In this document: piece by piece, positions 46,886 through 58,266 of the stretch
How positions within the stretch are numbered: the first letter of the stretch is position 1
Layout of the letters: each line of letters opens with the position of its first letter
DNA from: Hibiscus mutabilis
Taxonomy: Eukaryota > Streptophyta > Magnoliopsida > Malvales > Malvaceae
Assembly: GCA_019671005.1 (NCBI GenBank)
Contig: CM033715.1
Span: 6,510,001-6,574,000 of the forward strand
Length of the DNA stretch: 64,000 bases
Direction of reading: 5' to 3'
Position numbers and translations under genes: made by a program
The notes under the pieces: model-generated
What the model saw: only the letters and a program-made list of their open reading frames with translations
Told to the model about the DNA's origin: nothing
Database searches by the model: none

Positions 46886-47541
46886 AATATTGGGAGAGTT
46901 AGATTCAAGAAACGAATGAGCATGGTTTTCATACAATCAATCGATGGTGAAGACTAATTCAGCTTAGGAATAAGTTACGAATTTCAAAGGCTAAAAGGAG
47001 TGCAAGATAGGTTGTTGTCCACCCTTGGTTCACGCAGGGATGTATTGTCAAGGCATGCACAATTAACAACGTTTTGAGTTAAGGATAACGAGAAACCATT
47101 GAAGAACGCTTCACTGAACTTTAAAGGTTGTCGCCCAATTGCCCCAACAATCGCAGACTTTCCCAAGAATTCACAGACATGCCCAGGCAATTGCAGAACT
47201 GCCCAGGTTGTCGCATAATTGCCCCATCAATCTGTCTAGATTCAATTGTTGAAGCAATTGAGTGACTCTAGCACTAAAGTACCACGATGGTCCATTCAAT
47301 TATCACACCATGACTCACGATAACCCGACCTACTCTCTCTTATTCAATTACATCTTTTTATTTAATTGCTCTTTTATTTTCTTTTTAATTAGAATTCCTA
47401 CAGTCACCTACTTGTGTTTTTAATTTCAGTGCGAGAAGTTAGATTCCCGAAGTAGCACCAATCCTTGTGGAGACGATATCTATACTATAACTTGCGACGT
47501 GTACACTTGCACCAATTGCAAAGCACTCTAAACACACCACA
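46886..47541 (+). repeat. Athila-like LTR3, partial (3' part)
   Basis: It parallels LTR2 from about 42975 to its end (gggagagttagattcaag to ctctaaacac). It ends accaca, followed by the target copy tttat. The first 950 or so bases of the LTR are missing because of the deletion that cut the integrase. Confidence 0.86.
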
Positions 47542-47546
47542 TTTAT

Positions 47547-47697
47547 GAAATGAATTTATTTTGGACTCTTCTTGTTTTCTTATCTCTAATCATTTCCCAT
47601 TGTTCTGTTGTTTTGCATGTTTAATCTTGCATTATCATTCCATATCAAGAAGGGATTGGTTCTTAAAACTATATGCCCAATTAGAAAAGTTGTTATC
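47547..47697 (+). other. Level-2 leader, right part
   Basis: Short non-coding stretch between the Athila target copy and the first level-2 reading frame. Confidence 0.5.
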
Positions 47698-49417
47698 ATG
47701 GATGGAAGGATCATGAAGTTTGAAGATGAAAATGCAAAGGTTCGTCATTGGTCTAGAGTCAATTAACGAACATCTGGGGATAGTCTGACAGTTGATCATG
47801 AGATAGAGACATCAGAATATACCTATATTAGTGTCAAGCAGAATGATGTGCAGGAAATATGGGAACACTTTAACAATGAGACCAAGCAATTGTTTTGTGA
47901 AACTTACAGAGACATAGCATATTTGCTATATGTGAAGGTCGATGAGCAATTCTTGAAAGCTTTGGTCCAGTTCTGGAATCCAGGGTATTACTGCTTTACC
48001 TTCAATGGAGAAGATATGATGTCCACGTTCAAGGAATACTTGGCTCTGTTCAACCTACGCAAGGTGAAGAAGAATTGGGTTTATACCAAGCCTCATAAGA
48101 ATAAAAAACCGCACTTGAGACATCAAACGGAGAGTTCTGTGGATGGGCTATGCCAAGGTTCTGTAAAAATGTGGGGATTTCAATTTCCTGATACTGTTGG
48201 GTTTATGGGGTGGAATCAGGTGTGCTCCTTTATTAGTGTCCCGACAGTATGGTTCTCGTCAGTTTATCCCATTCACTACCGATCTTAGCTCATCGAAGTT
48301 TGAGTTCTAAGGTGAGTTCAAGTAGAAGGTACAAATAATTAGTGACTCGTGGAACAATTGCGATTACATGAAGTCGAAGTTTGACAATCACTGTATATTT
48401 ACCCTGACTATGATGTTTGGAGGCAGACGAGAATAAATGACAAGGTCATATGACCTACACCCTGACAGGCCAAGTCTTTAGAGGAACATTTGAAGGTGGT
48501 CCCTTCTGAAGCTGATATCCTGAGTGAGGAACTAAAAAGAGCCAAGTTAGAAATAGAAGCCTTGCGAGAGCAGAACCAGCGAGACAAGTTCGAGTCAAGC
48601 CTTGAGGTAGAAAAGTATAAAGGGGAGACGAATCGAGTAACAAAGCTATAAATGGACCTAAAAGAGACGTATGAGATCTAGAGGGTTGATTTCCTCAAAT
48701 TTTAGACCACTGTTCAAAATGCTGATTTGAGGAAGAGTCCAGAGCAGTGGAAAAGGAAATAGAGCAGGCTGTGGGCAAGGAAAAGAGCGCAACAAATGAG
48801 AAATTAAGAAATACAGACGGGCACTCGTAGAGGAAAGGAACAAAGGTAAACAAGTGGTAGAAAATGAAAGCGGCAAACGAATTCTTGAGAAAGAAAAGAA
48901 AAATATGGTTGCGTGGAAGAGAAAGGCCCATGAAAACAAGATCCGCTTGTTGGAGTTACAAACAACATATAGTGAGACCAGTGAAAAGCTGAAACAAAGC
49001 CGTGCTTTGGTTGCTGAATTACAAGCCAATGTAGATGATCTGAACCATACTCTACATAGGCAGCAGAATGATCGCACCTATATTGAACTCCAGGCCAGTT
49101 TGAATGAGAATGATTCATTGAGAGAGAAAATAGAAGAAATGGACAATATCATCCAAGAAAACATAACAAAGATCCTAGTCCTTGAAGATATTACTGACGG
49201 AGGTAATGACTACTGGTTCACTCACCTCAGAAATAATGCTAGAAGATTTCAAGAATGGGATGAGTTCGATAAAATTGTCATGGCCCGAGTTCAAGATGTG
49301 GCAAGGCATGTGATGATGTTAACAACTGAAGCTGCAGCTCTTCGTCAATACATCAAACCAGTAGGAGAAATGGGACCGAGGCTTATGTGGTTAATTGAAG
49401 AAACCAAGGAATTATGA
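47698..49417 (+). pseudogene. Level-2 extra ORF upstream of gag (DUF7745-like, coiled coil)
   Basis: The role is unknown; Ogre-type elements are known to have an extra ORF before gag. From the ATG at 47698 one stop (47764) separates the start from the recognisable domain: FVKV-like LLYVKVDEQFLKALVQFW followed by NPGYYCFTFNGEDMMSTF and EEYLAL-like KEYLALF. This is the pattern I associate with DUF7745 in plant transposon-linked proteins. The second half, from about 48480, is a long coiled coil (EELKRAKLEIEALREQNQR; KKNMVAWKRKAHENKIRLL). Stops and frameshifts occur near 48286, 48650 and 48850. Confidence 0.65.
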
Positions 49418-49696
49418 GTTTAAGCTGAGATGTATTCATAGAGAAAATTTTGAAACTTGTTGTAATAAGAACCTTTTGATATTCAATAAAGTTGTTTTTA
49501 AAAGCAGATATTTTATGGAACAAAATTTTCGACATTTGCATTCATGCATTTGCATCTTTCTTTTGTTTGCTTGGTTGTTCTCTTTTGTTTTTTATTGCAT
49601 TCATAACATAATCAGACACTAACTTAAATAAAAATGACAGAAATGCCAAAATAGCCAAAAACAACCCACAAGTACGGTACCCGTTCATAAACGAAG
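49418..49696 (+). other. Level-2 spacer between extra ORF and gag
   Basis: AT-rich, non-coding. In Ogre elements this part is sometimes removed by splicing, but no clear intron borders were read here. Confidence 0.35.
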
Positions 49697-51060
49697 GTGA
49701 TGGAAGATATAGTGGCAGCTTTGGAAGTCAACCACAAAAGCACCCAAGATCGATTAAACAAGATAAAGACTGACTTGAAGCAGGAAATTGAGACAGCTCA
49801 CAGGAAAACAGCAAGCTCGATCGCGGCCATGCTAGGGTTCAAGGACCCAAATACAATAGAAGCTGGTAAAGAAACTAATGTGCTACCCCGGTTTCAGAGA
49901 ACGACTTTCATCCATCCTAGAATACAAAAGGAAGCTGCTTCACCCAAAGTTAAAAGTTCTCCCCACTTTGCTGAATCTTCCATCTGGAATAAGTTGAAGG
50001 CCAATACTGAAGGAGCTCACAACTACGAGGTACCTAACCTCGATGAAATTGCTGACAAGGCTAAGGCTGAGAAAAAGTAGGAAGATCGATATGAGAAGCT
50101 GGAGAGGATGATCAAATCCTTCCAGGAGGGAAGCATCCATGGTGGAATGTATGCTAAGGACTTGAGTTTAGTGAAAGATCTGGTAGGGCCCCCGAAATTC
50201 AAGATCCAAGACTTTGAGAAGTACAATGGAACCACGTGCCCTTCAGCACATCTGACTATGTATTACAGGAAAATGTCAATGTACCTGGACAATGAGAAAC
50301 TACTCATTCACTGCTTCCAAGATAGTTTAGTAGGGTCAGCATCCCGCTGGTACACGTAGTTGATCCGGGCCAACATCCGATCATGGAAAGATATATCTCG
50401 AGCTTTCAGCGAACAATACAAATATGTCACTAACATGATTCCTAACCGGTTGGTCCTGCAAGGGATGGAACAAAATCATCATGAGAGTTTCTTCCAATAC
50501 GCACAAAGGTGGAGGGATGTGGTTGCTCAGGTATAACCACCACTATTGGAGAACGAGATTACCCCAATGTTTGTGGATACCTTGAAAGGTTCTTTCTATG
50601 ACCGCATGATTAATCATGCAACTAAGAGTTTCGCAGACATGCTGATGAATGGGGAACTAATCTTGGTGGCTATCAAGAGTGAGAAGTTAGATATGGGAGA
50701 AACAAAAAAACCTTACAAGAAGAGGGAGAATGAAGTTAACGCAACCAATGTCTACAACCCCAACTATACGAAAGGGGTAGTTTTCAATAAGCCCGGCATC
50801 CCAGCTACGACACTTGTTGCCACAAACTTCCCAAAGGAAGAACAAAGATACCAATGAGGCTATAAACTATACTTCTCTCCTATCCCAATGATATATGTGG
50901 AATTGCTCGTTGAACTAGTCAAATCCTATATGATGCTACCACGTTATCTTCCTCCTTTCTCGCCTTTATACCCCGCATGGTATGACAAAAAAGCACAGTG
51001 CGAATACCATGCAAGTATTAGGGGGCACACTATTAAAGCTGTACTACATTTAAAAGAGTG
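49697..51060 (+). pseudogene. Level-2 gag, broken
   Basis: Particle protein. It starts MMEDIVAALEVNHKSTQDRL. The core includes FKIQDFEKYNGTTCPSAHLT, HCFQDSLVGSASRWYT, YAQRWRDVVAQV and FVDTLKGSFYDRM. The end has CEYHASIRGHTIKAV, in which the last knuckle Cys is replaced by Val. Stops lie at about 50078, 50357, 50535 and 50855. It is homologous to the level-1 gag. Confidence 0.85.
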
Positions 51061-52677
51061 GTAGATGACTTGAGAAAGTCAGACATATTATCTTTTGACA
51101 CGTCTGAAAAAGAAAGGAACCCTCTGCCAAATCATTAGAAGGTAGGAGTGAATGCAATCATTGAGGAAGAAGATGAGAGGGTTAGAGAACATGTCGCTGA
51201 AATTAGGGCACCCATGAAGTGGGTGTGGGCCCAAATGGTTGCAGTTGGGATGCTGGAAGGGGAAACCTAGAAGATAAAGGTTGAAGAAGAATCATATTGT
51301 GAGTATCACATAGTAGAAAGGCATGAGATTGAATGTTGCCTGAAATTTAAACAGTTGGTCCAAGTTAAAATGGATAAAAAAGAACTGGTATTCTTTGAGA
51401 AAGGAGGTAAGGAGCACATGATGGATGTATGTGCATCAGAGGAGTCATCATCTAGGATAAATTACACAATAATAAAGCCTTTGGTTATCAAGTCTAAAAC
51501 AAGAACTAGTGAAGTGACCCCACGATTAATAATCAAGGCACCGACCCTATTTCCATACAAGGACAGTAAGCAAGTCCCCTAGAACTACGCTTGCGCAGTA
51601 GCGACCCCAGAAGAATCACATGTTAGATAAAAGACAAAGAAAAAGCCAGTTAACGGCCACTTTACAAGGAGTGGAAGATTGAATTCCCCACCGCCGGTTA
51701 AAGATAGAGATGCGGCACAGAGAAAGGTCAATGTTAAAGAGCCAGAGAAAGAAGATGAAAAAGATTTCTTCCAAGAAAAGCCACAATTATACCATGAGCT
51801 CATGATGGACTTAGAGGCTCAAGAATTCTTGAAGATACTCAAACATAGTGAGTTTAGCATGGTGGAGCAGCTCCACAAGCTCCCAGCTTAAATCTCTATG
51901 TTATCTCTTCTACTGAGTTTTGAAGGTCACCGCTATGCCTTACTAAAGATTTTGAATCGTACGTTTGTGCTAAAGGAGGTCACCACCGACAAGATGGACA
52001 TGTTAGTTGGTAACATTGTTGTTAACAACTCTATTTCTTTTAATGATGAGAAAATATCGGAATGGGGGAGAGGAACATGCAAAGCTCTGCACATCTCCAC
52101 TAGATGTAAAGGATACTTGCTACCAGGTGTCCTTATTGATAATGGGTCAGCCCTGAATGTTATCCTGTTAGCAACGTTAAAGAAGTTACCACTAGATAGC
52201 TCGCATATAAGAGCTAACCAAAACACTGTGAGGGCATTCTACGGAACACAAAGAGAAGTGTTGGGAAAGATTGAGCTGCCTTTGCAGATCAGACCATCAA
52301 CTTTCAACGTGGAGTTTGTGTTCATGGATATAAAGCCCAGTTATAACTTCTTGCTTGGATGCCCATGGATCCACATAGCAGGAGCAGTCCCTTCAACCTT
52401 TCACCAAAATCTAAAATTCTTGATTGATGGACAATTAGTAACAATCGGTGCAGAGGAGGAAATCATTGCATCGGTAGCTATTGATGTACCCTACATTGAG
52501 GTAGATGAGGGTGCACTCGAGTGTCACTTCAGGACATTAGAGCTAGTCAATACAACCTTGTTCACCGAGGGAAGTAAAGTACTAGAGCCAGAACTATCCA
52601 ACTATGCAAAGATGCAAGTGAAACAAACACTCATAAAGGGAGTTGAAGATGGAAAAAGATTCGGGAAGAGACACCAA
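51061..52677 (+). pseudogene. Level-2 gag-protease linker and aspartic protease
   Basis: The linker contains KILKHSEFSMVEQLHKLPA and LLSFEGHRYALLKILN, a conserved lead-in to Tat proteases. In the frame 51898-52677 the protease has the active-site motif LIDNGSALNVI (DNGS in place of DTGS) and, about 55 residues on, the ILLGCPW-type motif (FLLGCPWIH). Earlier stops lie near 51270, 51580, 51628 and 51889. A non-coding gap of about 900 bp precedes RT. Confidence 0.8.
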
Positions 52678-53330
52678 TAGAGGTTGTATCTTGTGGTCAT
52701 CTCGGTAAAGAAAGAACGATTTGGGTTGGGATTAGAACCCAACAATTGGCATATAAAGGCAGAAATCAAGAAGCACCAATAAAGAAGGAGGGCAAGATTG
52801 AAATGGAAAGAAATTGAATGAGAGCCTATGACATTTCCACCCTTGAGCCATAATTTCAGATCCGGAAGCCTTTTGGACCCAAATGCCTAAGTTAATGTGG
52901 AGGAGAGAGGAAAGAATGACCTATGTAAAGCATTTGAGAAGCTGAGCGTCAACGTTATAATGGGCGAGGAAGGAGAGAACACGTACTTGTCCATGATTTG
53001 CCCCTGATCTGAGCTTGACAACTGGACTGCTAAAGAAATTCTTGTAGTCTTTGAAACATTTTCAGAGTAATTCTTAACCCTTTTGCCTTAGGCCTGAAGG
53101 AAATTAGGGATCTTATGTAAAGGGCCTATGCCAAACTCTTAATTTGAAATTCAATAAAGATGCAATTTTCTTTCAGCAAACCTTATGTGGCAAATTCTTT
53201 CATAAACAAACCCCAAAGCAAAATCTAAAAATAAATTATTCAATTCATCTGTTCATCTCTTTTCTTTGTATATATCCCTTGCCCTTTTCTTTGCAGGTCT
53301 TTAGATATCAGTGACTTAAATGATTCCAAG
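52678..53330 (+). other. Level-2 protease-RT interval
   Basis: No long frame. Short fragments such as YLVVISVKKERFGLG read on from protease and suggest decayed linker. An internal non-coding stretch (about 53100-53290) is typical of Ogre-type pol, where an intron can separate protease and RT. An acceptor-like tttctttgcag ends at about 53297. Confidence 0.4.
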
Positions 53331-55017
53331 TCTGGCCCAAAGGTTGATTTTGAACTACCTTTATGCTTAGAAGCAGTCGATGATGTTGACGATGAAGAAG
53401 AATATGACTTGCCCAGTAATCTTCTCAGAATGGTAGAAGGGGAGGAAATATAAATTCTACCCTATAAAGAAGAGTTGGAAATTCTGAACCTTGGCACAAA
53501 AGAAAGGCTCGAGGTGAAGATTGGCACCACCATTATAGCTAATACTCAAAAAGCCCCATTAAGCTCTTAAAATAATTCAAAGATATTTTTTCCTGGTCAT
53601 ACCAAGACATGCCTAATCTTGATACTGATATTGTTGTACATCGGCTTCCTATAAAGGAAATATGTGAGCCTGTGAAGCAGAAGCTTAGAAGGATGAAAGC
53701 TGGGATGCTCTTGAAAATTAGAGATGAAGTAAGAAAACAATTTGATGCAGGGTTTCTCGAAGTGGCAAAATATTCTGAATGTGTGGCTAACATTGTCCCA
53801 ATTCCTAAAAAAGATGGAAAAATACGCATGTGCGTTAACTACAGGGACCTCAATAGAGCAAGCCCCAAAGACAATTTCCCGTTGCCACACATCGACACAT
53901 TAGTGGACAACATAGCTGGACACTCATTTTTCTCATTCATGGATGGGTTTTCTGGGTATAACCAAATTAAAATGTGCCTAGAAGATATGGAAAAGACCAC
54001 CTTCATAACACTCTAGGGAACTTTTTGCTATAAAGTAATGCCCTTTGGACTAAAGAATGCAGGGGCAACCTACCAAAGAACCATGGTCACTTTTGTTCAC
54101 CATATGATGCACCGAGAAATAGAAGTGTATGTTGATGATATGATTGCTAAATCCCGATATGAAGAGGAACATCTGGTGAACTTAGAAATACTTTTTCAAA
54201 GGTTAAGAAAATTCCAATTGAAACTTAACCCTAACAAATATACATTCGAGGTTACATCTGGAAATTTGTTAGGCTTTGTAGTGAGCAGGAGAGGAATTGA
54301 GATCGATCCTGATAAGATAAAGGCCATATAAGATCTTCTACTACCTCAAACATAGAAAGATGTTCGAGGTTTCCTAGGAAGGTTAAACTATATCGCCCGT
54401 TTCATCTCCAGATAACTAATAAATACGATCCAATGTTCAGGCTACTCAGGAAGAATAACCCAGGCACATGGAATGAAGAATGTCAAGCAGCCTTAGAAAA
54501 GATTAAAGAGCAGTTAACTAATCCTCATGTGCTAACACTGTCAGTTTCCGAGAAACCATTGATTCTATACTTGATGGTGTATGAAAACTCTATGGGTTGT
54601 GTGTTGGGGCAAAATGATAAAATTGGAAAGAAAGAAAAGGCAATATATTACCTGAGCAAGTTCACCGACTGCGAGACTAGATACTCCTTAATTGAAAAAC
54701 TATGTTGTGCTTTAGTATGGGAAGCTAAAAGGCTTAGGCAATATATGTTGCACCATACTACATGGTTAATTTCAAAGCTAAATCCATTAAATTTCATGAT
54801 GGAAGCTCCAGCCTTATCAGAAAGATTAGCACGCTGGCAAATGCTACTATCAAAAATTGATATCCAATATGTAAGCCAGAAAGTAGTAAAGGGGAGCGTC
54901 ATAGCTAAATTTTTGGCAAGTCGCGCTTGTAAAGACTACGAGGCATTAAATTTTAATTTCCCCGACGAAGAGCTAATGTGTATTTTAGAAGATGTTGAAG
55001 ATCCAGTAGAATCATGA
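53300..55017 (+). pseudogene. Level-2 reverse transcriptase and first RNase H
   Basis: RT motifs run in order: VHRLPIKEICEPVKQKLRRM, KKDGKIRMCVNYRDLNRASP, FMDGFSGYNQIKM, MPFGLKNAGATYQR and the intact catalytic YVDDMIAKS near 54130. The connection domain follows (KDVRGFLGRLNYIARF). The first RNase H (54433-55014) includes LYLMVYENSMGCVLG, TRYSLIEKLCCALVW and RLARWQMLLSKIDIQYV. Stops are at 54014, 54329, 54354 and 54413, and one at 55015 ends the domain. Confidence 0.87.
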
Positions 55018-55440
55018 GTCTTGAACTTTGATGGTGGAGAAAATGCTATAGGGCGTGGCATTGGGGTAGTTTTGGTTTCACCAGAAGGAGATTATTACCC
55101 CTTCACTAGCCGTTTGAAGTTCTTCTGCACCAATAATATTGTAGAATATGAGGCTTGCATATTAGAGCTAAGGGAGGCCATTGAAAGGAAAATACGCAAT
55201 CTGAAAGTTTTTAGAGGCTCGTCCTTGGTTATCTATCAGATATGTGGCGAATGAGAGACAAAAGGTGCAAAGTTGATAGAGTATCACAAGTTGGTCCTTG
55301 AATTAACCAAATAATTTGATGAGATCACCTTTAAGTATCTCCCTAGAGAAGACAACTAGATGGTTGATGCCTTAGCCACTTTAGCCGCCATGTTTAAAAC
55401 AAGTGAAGGCTCTAGGATGATGCTTATAAAATTGAAAATG
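55018..55440 (+). pseudogene. Level-2 second RNase H (archaeal-type)
   Basis: An extra RNase H after the first one is a mark of the Tat/Ogre lineage. It starts LNFDGGENAIGRGIGVVLVSP with the first catalytic Asp. TNNIVEYEACILEL carries the Glu, and the end DALATLA marks its last Asp region near 55365. Stops occur at about 55252, 55312 and 55359. Confidence 0.82.
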
Positions 55441-56744
55441 TTAGAATCCCCAGCTCATTGTTAAGACGTGGAAGAAGAAGCAGATGGCCAACCGTGGTAC
55501 TATGACATTTTGCAGTATATAAAGTCTCAACAATACCCGCCCCAGGCAACAGAGAATGAAAAAGAAAATGATTAGGAAATTGGCATCAGGGTATGTACTA
55601 GATGGAGAAATTTTGTACAAGAGAAGTCGAGATCAGATGCTTCTAAGATGTGTGGATGCAAAAGAAGCTCAGCTGATTCTAGAAGAAGTTCATAAAGGAG
55701 TCTGTGGAACTCACCCTAGCGGCTTCACCATGACCGGAATAATCATGCGCTTCAGATATTATTGGTCAACTATAGAAGGGGATTGCATCAATTGTTCTCT
55801 CAAATGCCACGAGTTCCAAATTTATGCTGATAAGGTTCATATCCCTCCTCAGCCACTCCATGTCATGTCAGCTCCTTGGCCATTTTCCATGTGGGGCATA
55901 GATGTCATCGGACAGATTTATCCAAATGCGTCAAATGAACATCGATTTATTCTGGTAGCCATCGACTACTTCACAAAGTGGGTTGAAGCAGCCTCTTATG
56001 CAAATATTACTAGATCTATGGTTTACAAATTCTTGAAAAAGGAAATCATTTGTCGATATGGCTTGCCTGAAAGTATCATTACCGATAATGCCTCCAATTT
56101 GAATAACAAGATGATAGTAAGAATCTGTGAGCAGTTCAATGTCAATCATCATAACTCAATGATATACCACCCGAAGATGAATGAGGCAAAGGAGGCTGCA
56201 AATAAGGACATTAAGAAGATAGTTGCAAAATGGTTGATATATGTAAAGACTAGCATGAGAAGTTATCGTTTTCCTTATATGCATATCGAACTGTAGTACG
56301 AACGTCCACCGAGGCAACTCTATTCTTGTTGGTGTATGGAGTAGGAACAATATTGCCAATTGAGGTAGAGATACCATTGCTCCGTGTCTTAATAGAGGAA
56401 AAATTGGAAGAGGCATAATGGATCCTGGCAAGATACGACCAGCTGAATCTAATTAATGAAAAGAGGTTGAATGCATTATTTCATGGGCAGATGTACCAAA
56501 GAAGAATGATAAGGGCTCATGAGAAAAAAGTTCCCCCCCAAGAGAATTCCAAGAAGGTGATTTGGTGTTAAAGAAAAAGTTACTAATCCAAAGTGACTCC
56601 CGAAGAAAATGTGCACTCAATTGGGATGGACCTTACATTGTTACAAAGGTTTTCTCAGGTGAAGCATTAATTTTGGCTGAAATGGATGGAGATGAACTTC
56701 AGAGCCCGATAAACTCAGATTCAGTCAAAAAGTATTATGTCTAA
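55441..56744 (+). pseudogene. Level-2 integrase
   Basis: The zinc region reads EVHKGVCGTHPSGF and CSLKCHEFQ, the last Cys of the usual CHxCQ being Phe. The catalytic Asp, Asp and Glu are visible in WGIDVIGQI, IITDNASNLN and HPKMNEAKEAANKDI. The C-terminal part (56562-56744) contains WDGPYIV, the GPY/F-type module, and ends DSVKKYYV. A stop at about 56294 and a frameshift near 56540 break it. Confidence 0.86.
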
Positions 56745-57854
56745 AAAAAGAAGAAAAAGAAAAAAAGAAGAAAGAAAATAGAGGTTCAAAATGAAAACTC
56801 GTAAAGGGCGTTTTGAAACCAAAGGAGAACCTGAGTTGAAAACCCACAAAGGGCGGCTCAGGTATTTGATATGACAGATAATTCTCTCGGGGAATTGAAA
56901 TAGATGAATTATATCTTCTCGCATTGTCACTATTTTCGAAGTCTGCTCGGCATGGGTAGCATTCTTGACATTTCACGACGTTTTGATATGAGGAGTTTTG
57001 GTCATTGATATCTGAATATTTGTAGTTTCTTTTCTATTTGCCACAATATTGATAAAATTTTGTTTCTTAAGCTTCCCTTTTTTTGCTTAGACCCTTTTCC
57101 CATTTCACATAAGCATCTTGCATTGAAATGAGAATTAATAAGTTCGACATCACTTAAAACATGAAAAAGATTTTTGAGCATTACTTTGAAATTTGTTTAA
57201 AAGGATACTAGAACTATGTGGCATTCTGTGGTTAGGATTTGAATCTAAGGCACAAAGTGCAAAACACATGAAGACGTTCAAGGTGGAAATAAGTTTTGCT
57301 GCAAAGATTCCCACGCAAGCAATTCAAAGTACTCTGCGAAGACAAGAATCAGAGAATCATCAAGAAGCGTTGGGGGTTTTGATATCACTTTAAGGCAACA
57401 TGTTGCAAAACAGACATGCCTATACAAGATAGTCTATCTTCCACAACAATAAGAACAATTTTACAGACATTAGAGGAAATGAGAGGGTTTTTATTCAAAT
57501 TTCAAAGTCGCTCAAGAAGGCTTGTTACTGAATATTGATGTATTAACTACAATGATAGTTCAACTTGATCCGGTAGTTGGTCTATCTCACTTGCTAATCA
57601 AAATGCTAGGGGCCTATGCTCTCTTGACTAGACAAAGACTACAAAAGTGTTGAAGAATCTGTGGATAAAGTCAATCCTTCCAATCAGGAGTACAAGATAA
57701 ATGGACTGAGTGAACAAATATGCCAGGATCAAAAGAACCAAGGAAATACAGAAACATGACCTTTCAAATGGAAGGAATTAAAGAAACATGGATACATTTG
57801 ATAGACATCCTTAGGGGCATGCATATCATAATTATAGCATCCATTCATTTTTTA
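56745..57854 (+). other. Level-2 3' UTR, unique part
   Basis: Purine-rich at first (aaaaaagaagaaaaagaaa), then aacccacaaagggcggctcagg and further non-coding sequence. No gene is recognised; the short frame 57193-57393 has no domain. Confidence 0.5.
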
Positions 57855-58180
57855 TAGGTTTGCTTATCCATTCGAGCATAAGGAGGATGAAACCTTTTTT
57901 AGGGTCTGCTTATCTATCAGAACATAAGGATGATAGAACCTACCTATCTATTCAAGCTTGAAGAGAATAGAACTCGCTTATATATCTGAGCATAAAGAGG
58001 ATAAAACCTTTCTATCTATTCGGGCTTGAGAAGAATAGAACCCGCTTATCCATCCGAGCATAAGGATGGTGGAACCTTTTTTCAGTCAGGTTAACTATCC
58101 GAGCATGAGGAGAATAGAACATGCTTATCTGTTCAAGCATGAGGAGAGTGGAACCTGCCAGTCTATTCAGACATTGAGTA
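57855..58180 (+). repeat. Tandem repeat in the level-2 3' UTR, units of 32-46 bp
   Basis: About eight to nine copies of gcttatc-atccgagcataaggaggat-gaacct with substitutions and length changes, starting near 57863, 57909, 57944, 57976, 58011, 58043, 58089 and 58123. It lies shortly before the PPT. Confidence 0.75.
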
Positions 58181-58251
58181 TTGATAGGTTTGGTAATTGG
58201 TGAAAATCAGTGTCCTTTGTTCTTTGCTCTATTCCTGTTTCACCGGAATGA

Positions 58252-58266
58252 CCAAAGAGGGGCAGC
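58252..58266 (+). other. Polypurine tract of the level-2 element
   Basis: ccaaagaggggcagc directly precedes the 3' LTR start tgttgtcac. Confidence 0.8.

Larger units (their letters stand above)
33564..47546 (+). mobile_element. Level 3: Athila-like tandem array (LTR-int-LTR-int-LTR)
   Basis: 33569-47541 is flanked by the duplication tttat (33564-33568 and 47542-47546). It consists of LTR1 33569-35042, internal A to 42021, LTR2 42022-43635, internal B to about 46885, and LTR3 (partial) to 47541. One target duplication for three LTRs shows the array is the product of one insertion followed by unequal recombination, or of an unusual reverse transcription product. It is an Athila-type element because of its Asp-tRNA-like PBS, DLGxSI-type protease and FMDDF-type RT. 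Confidence 0.88.
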
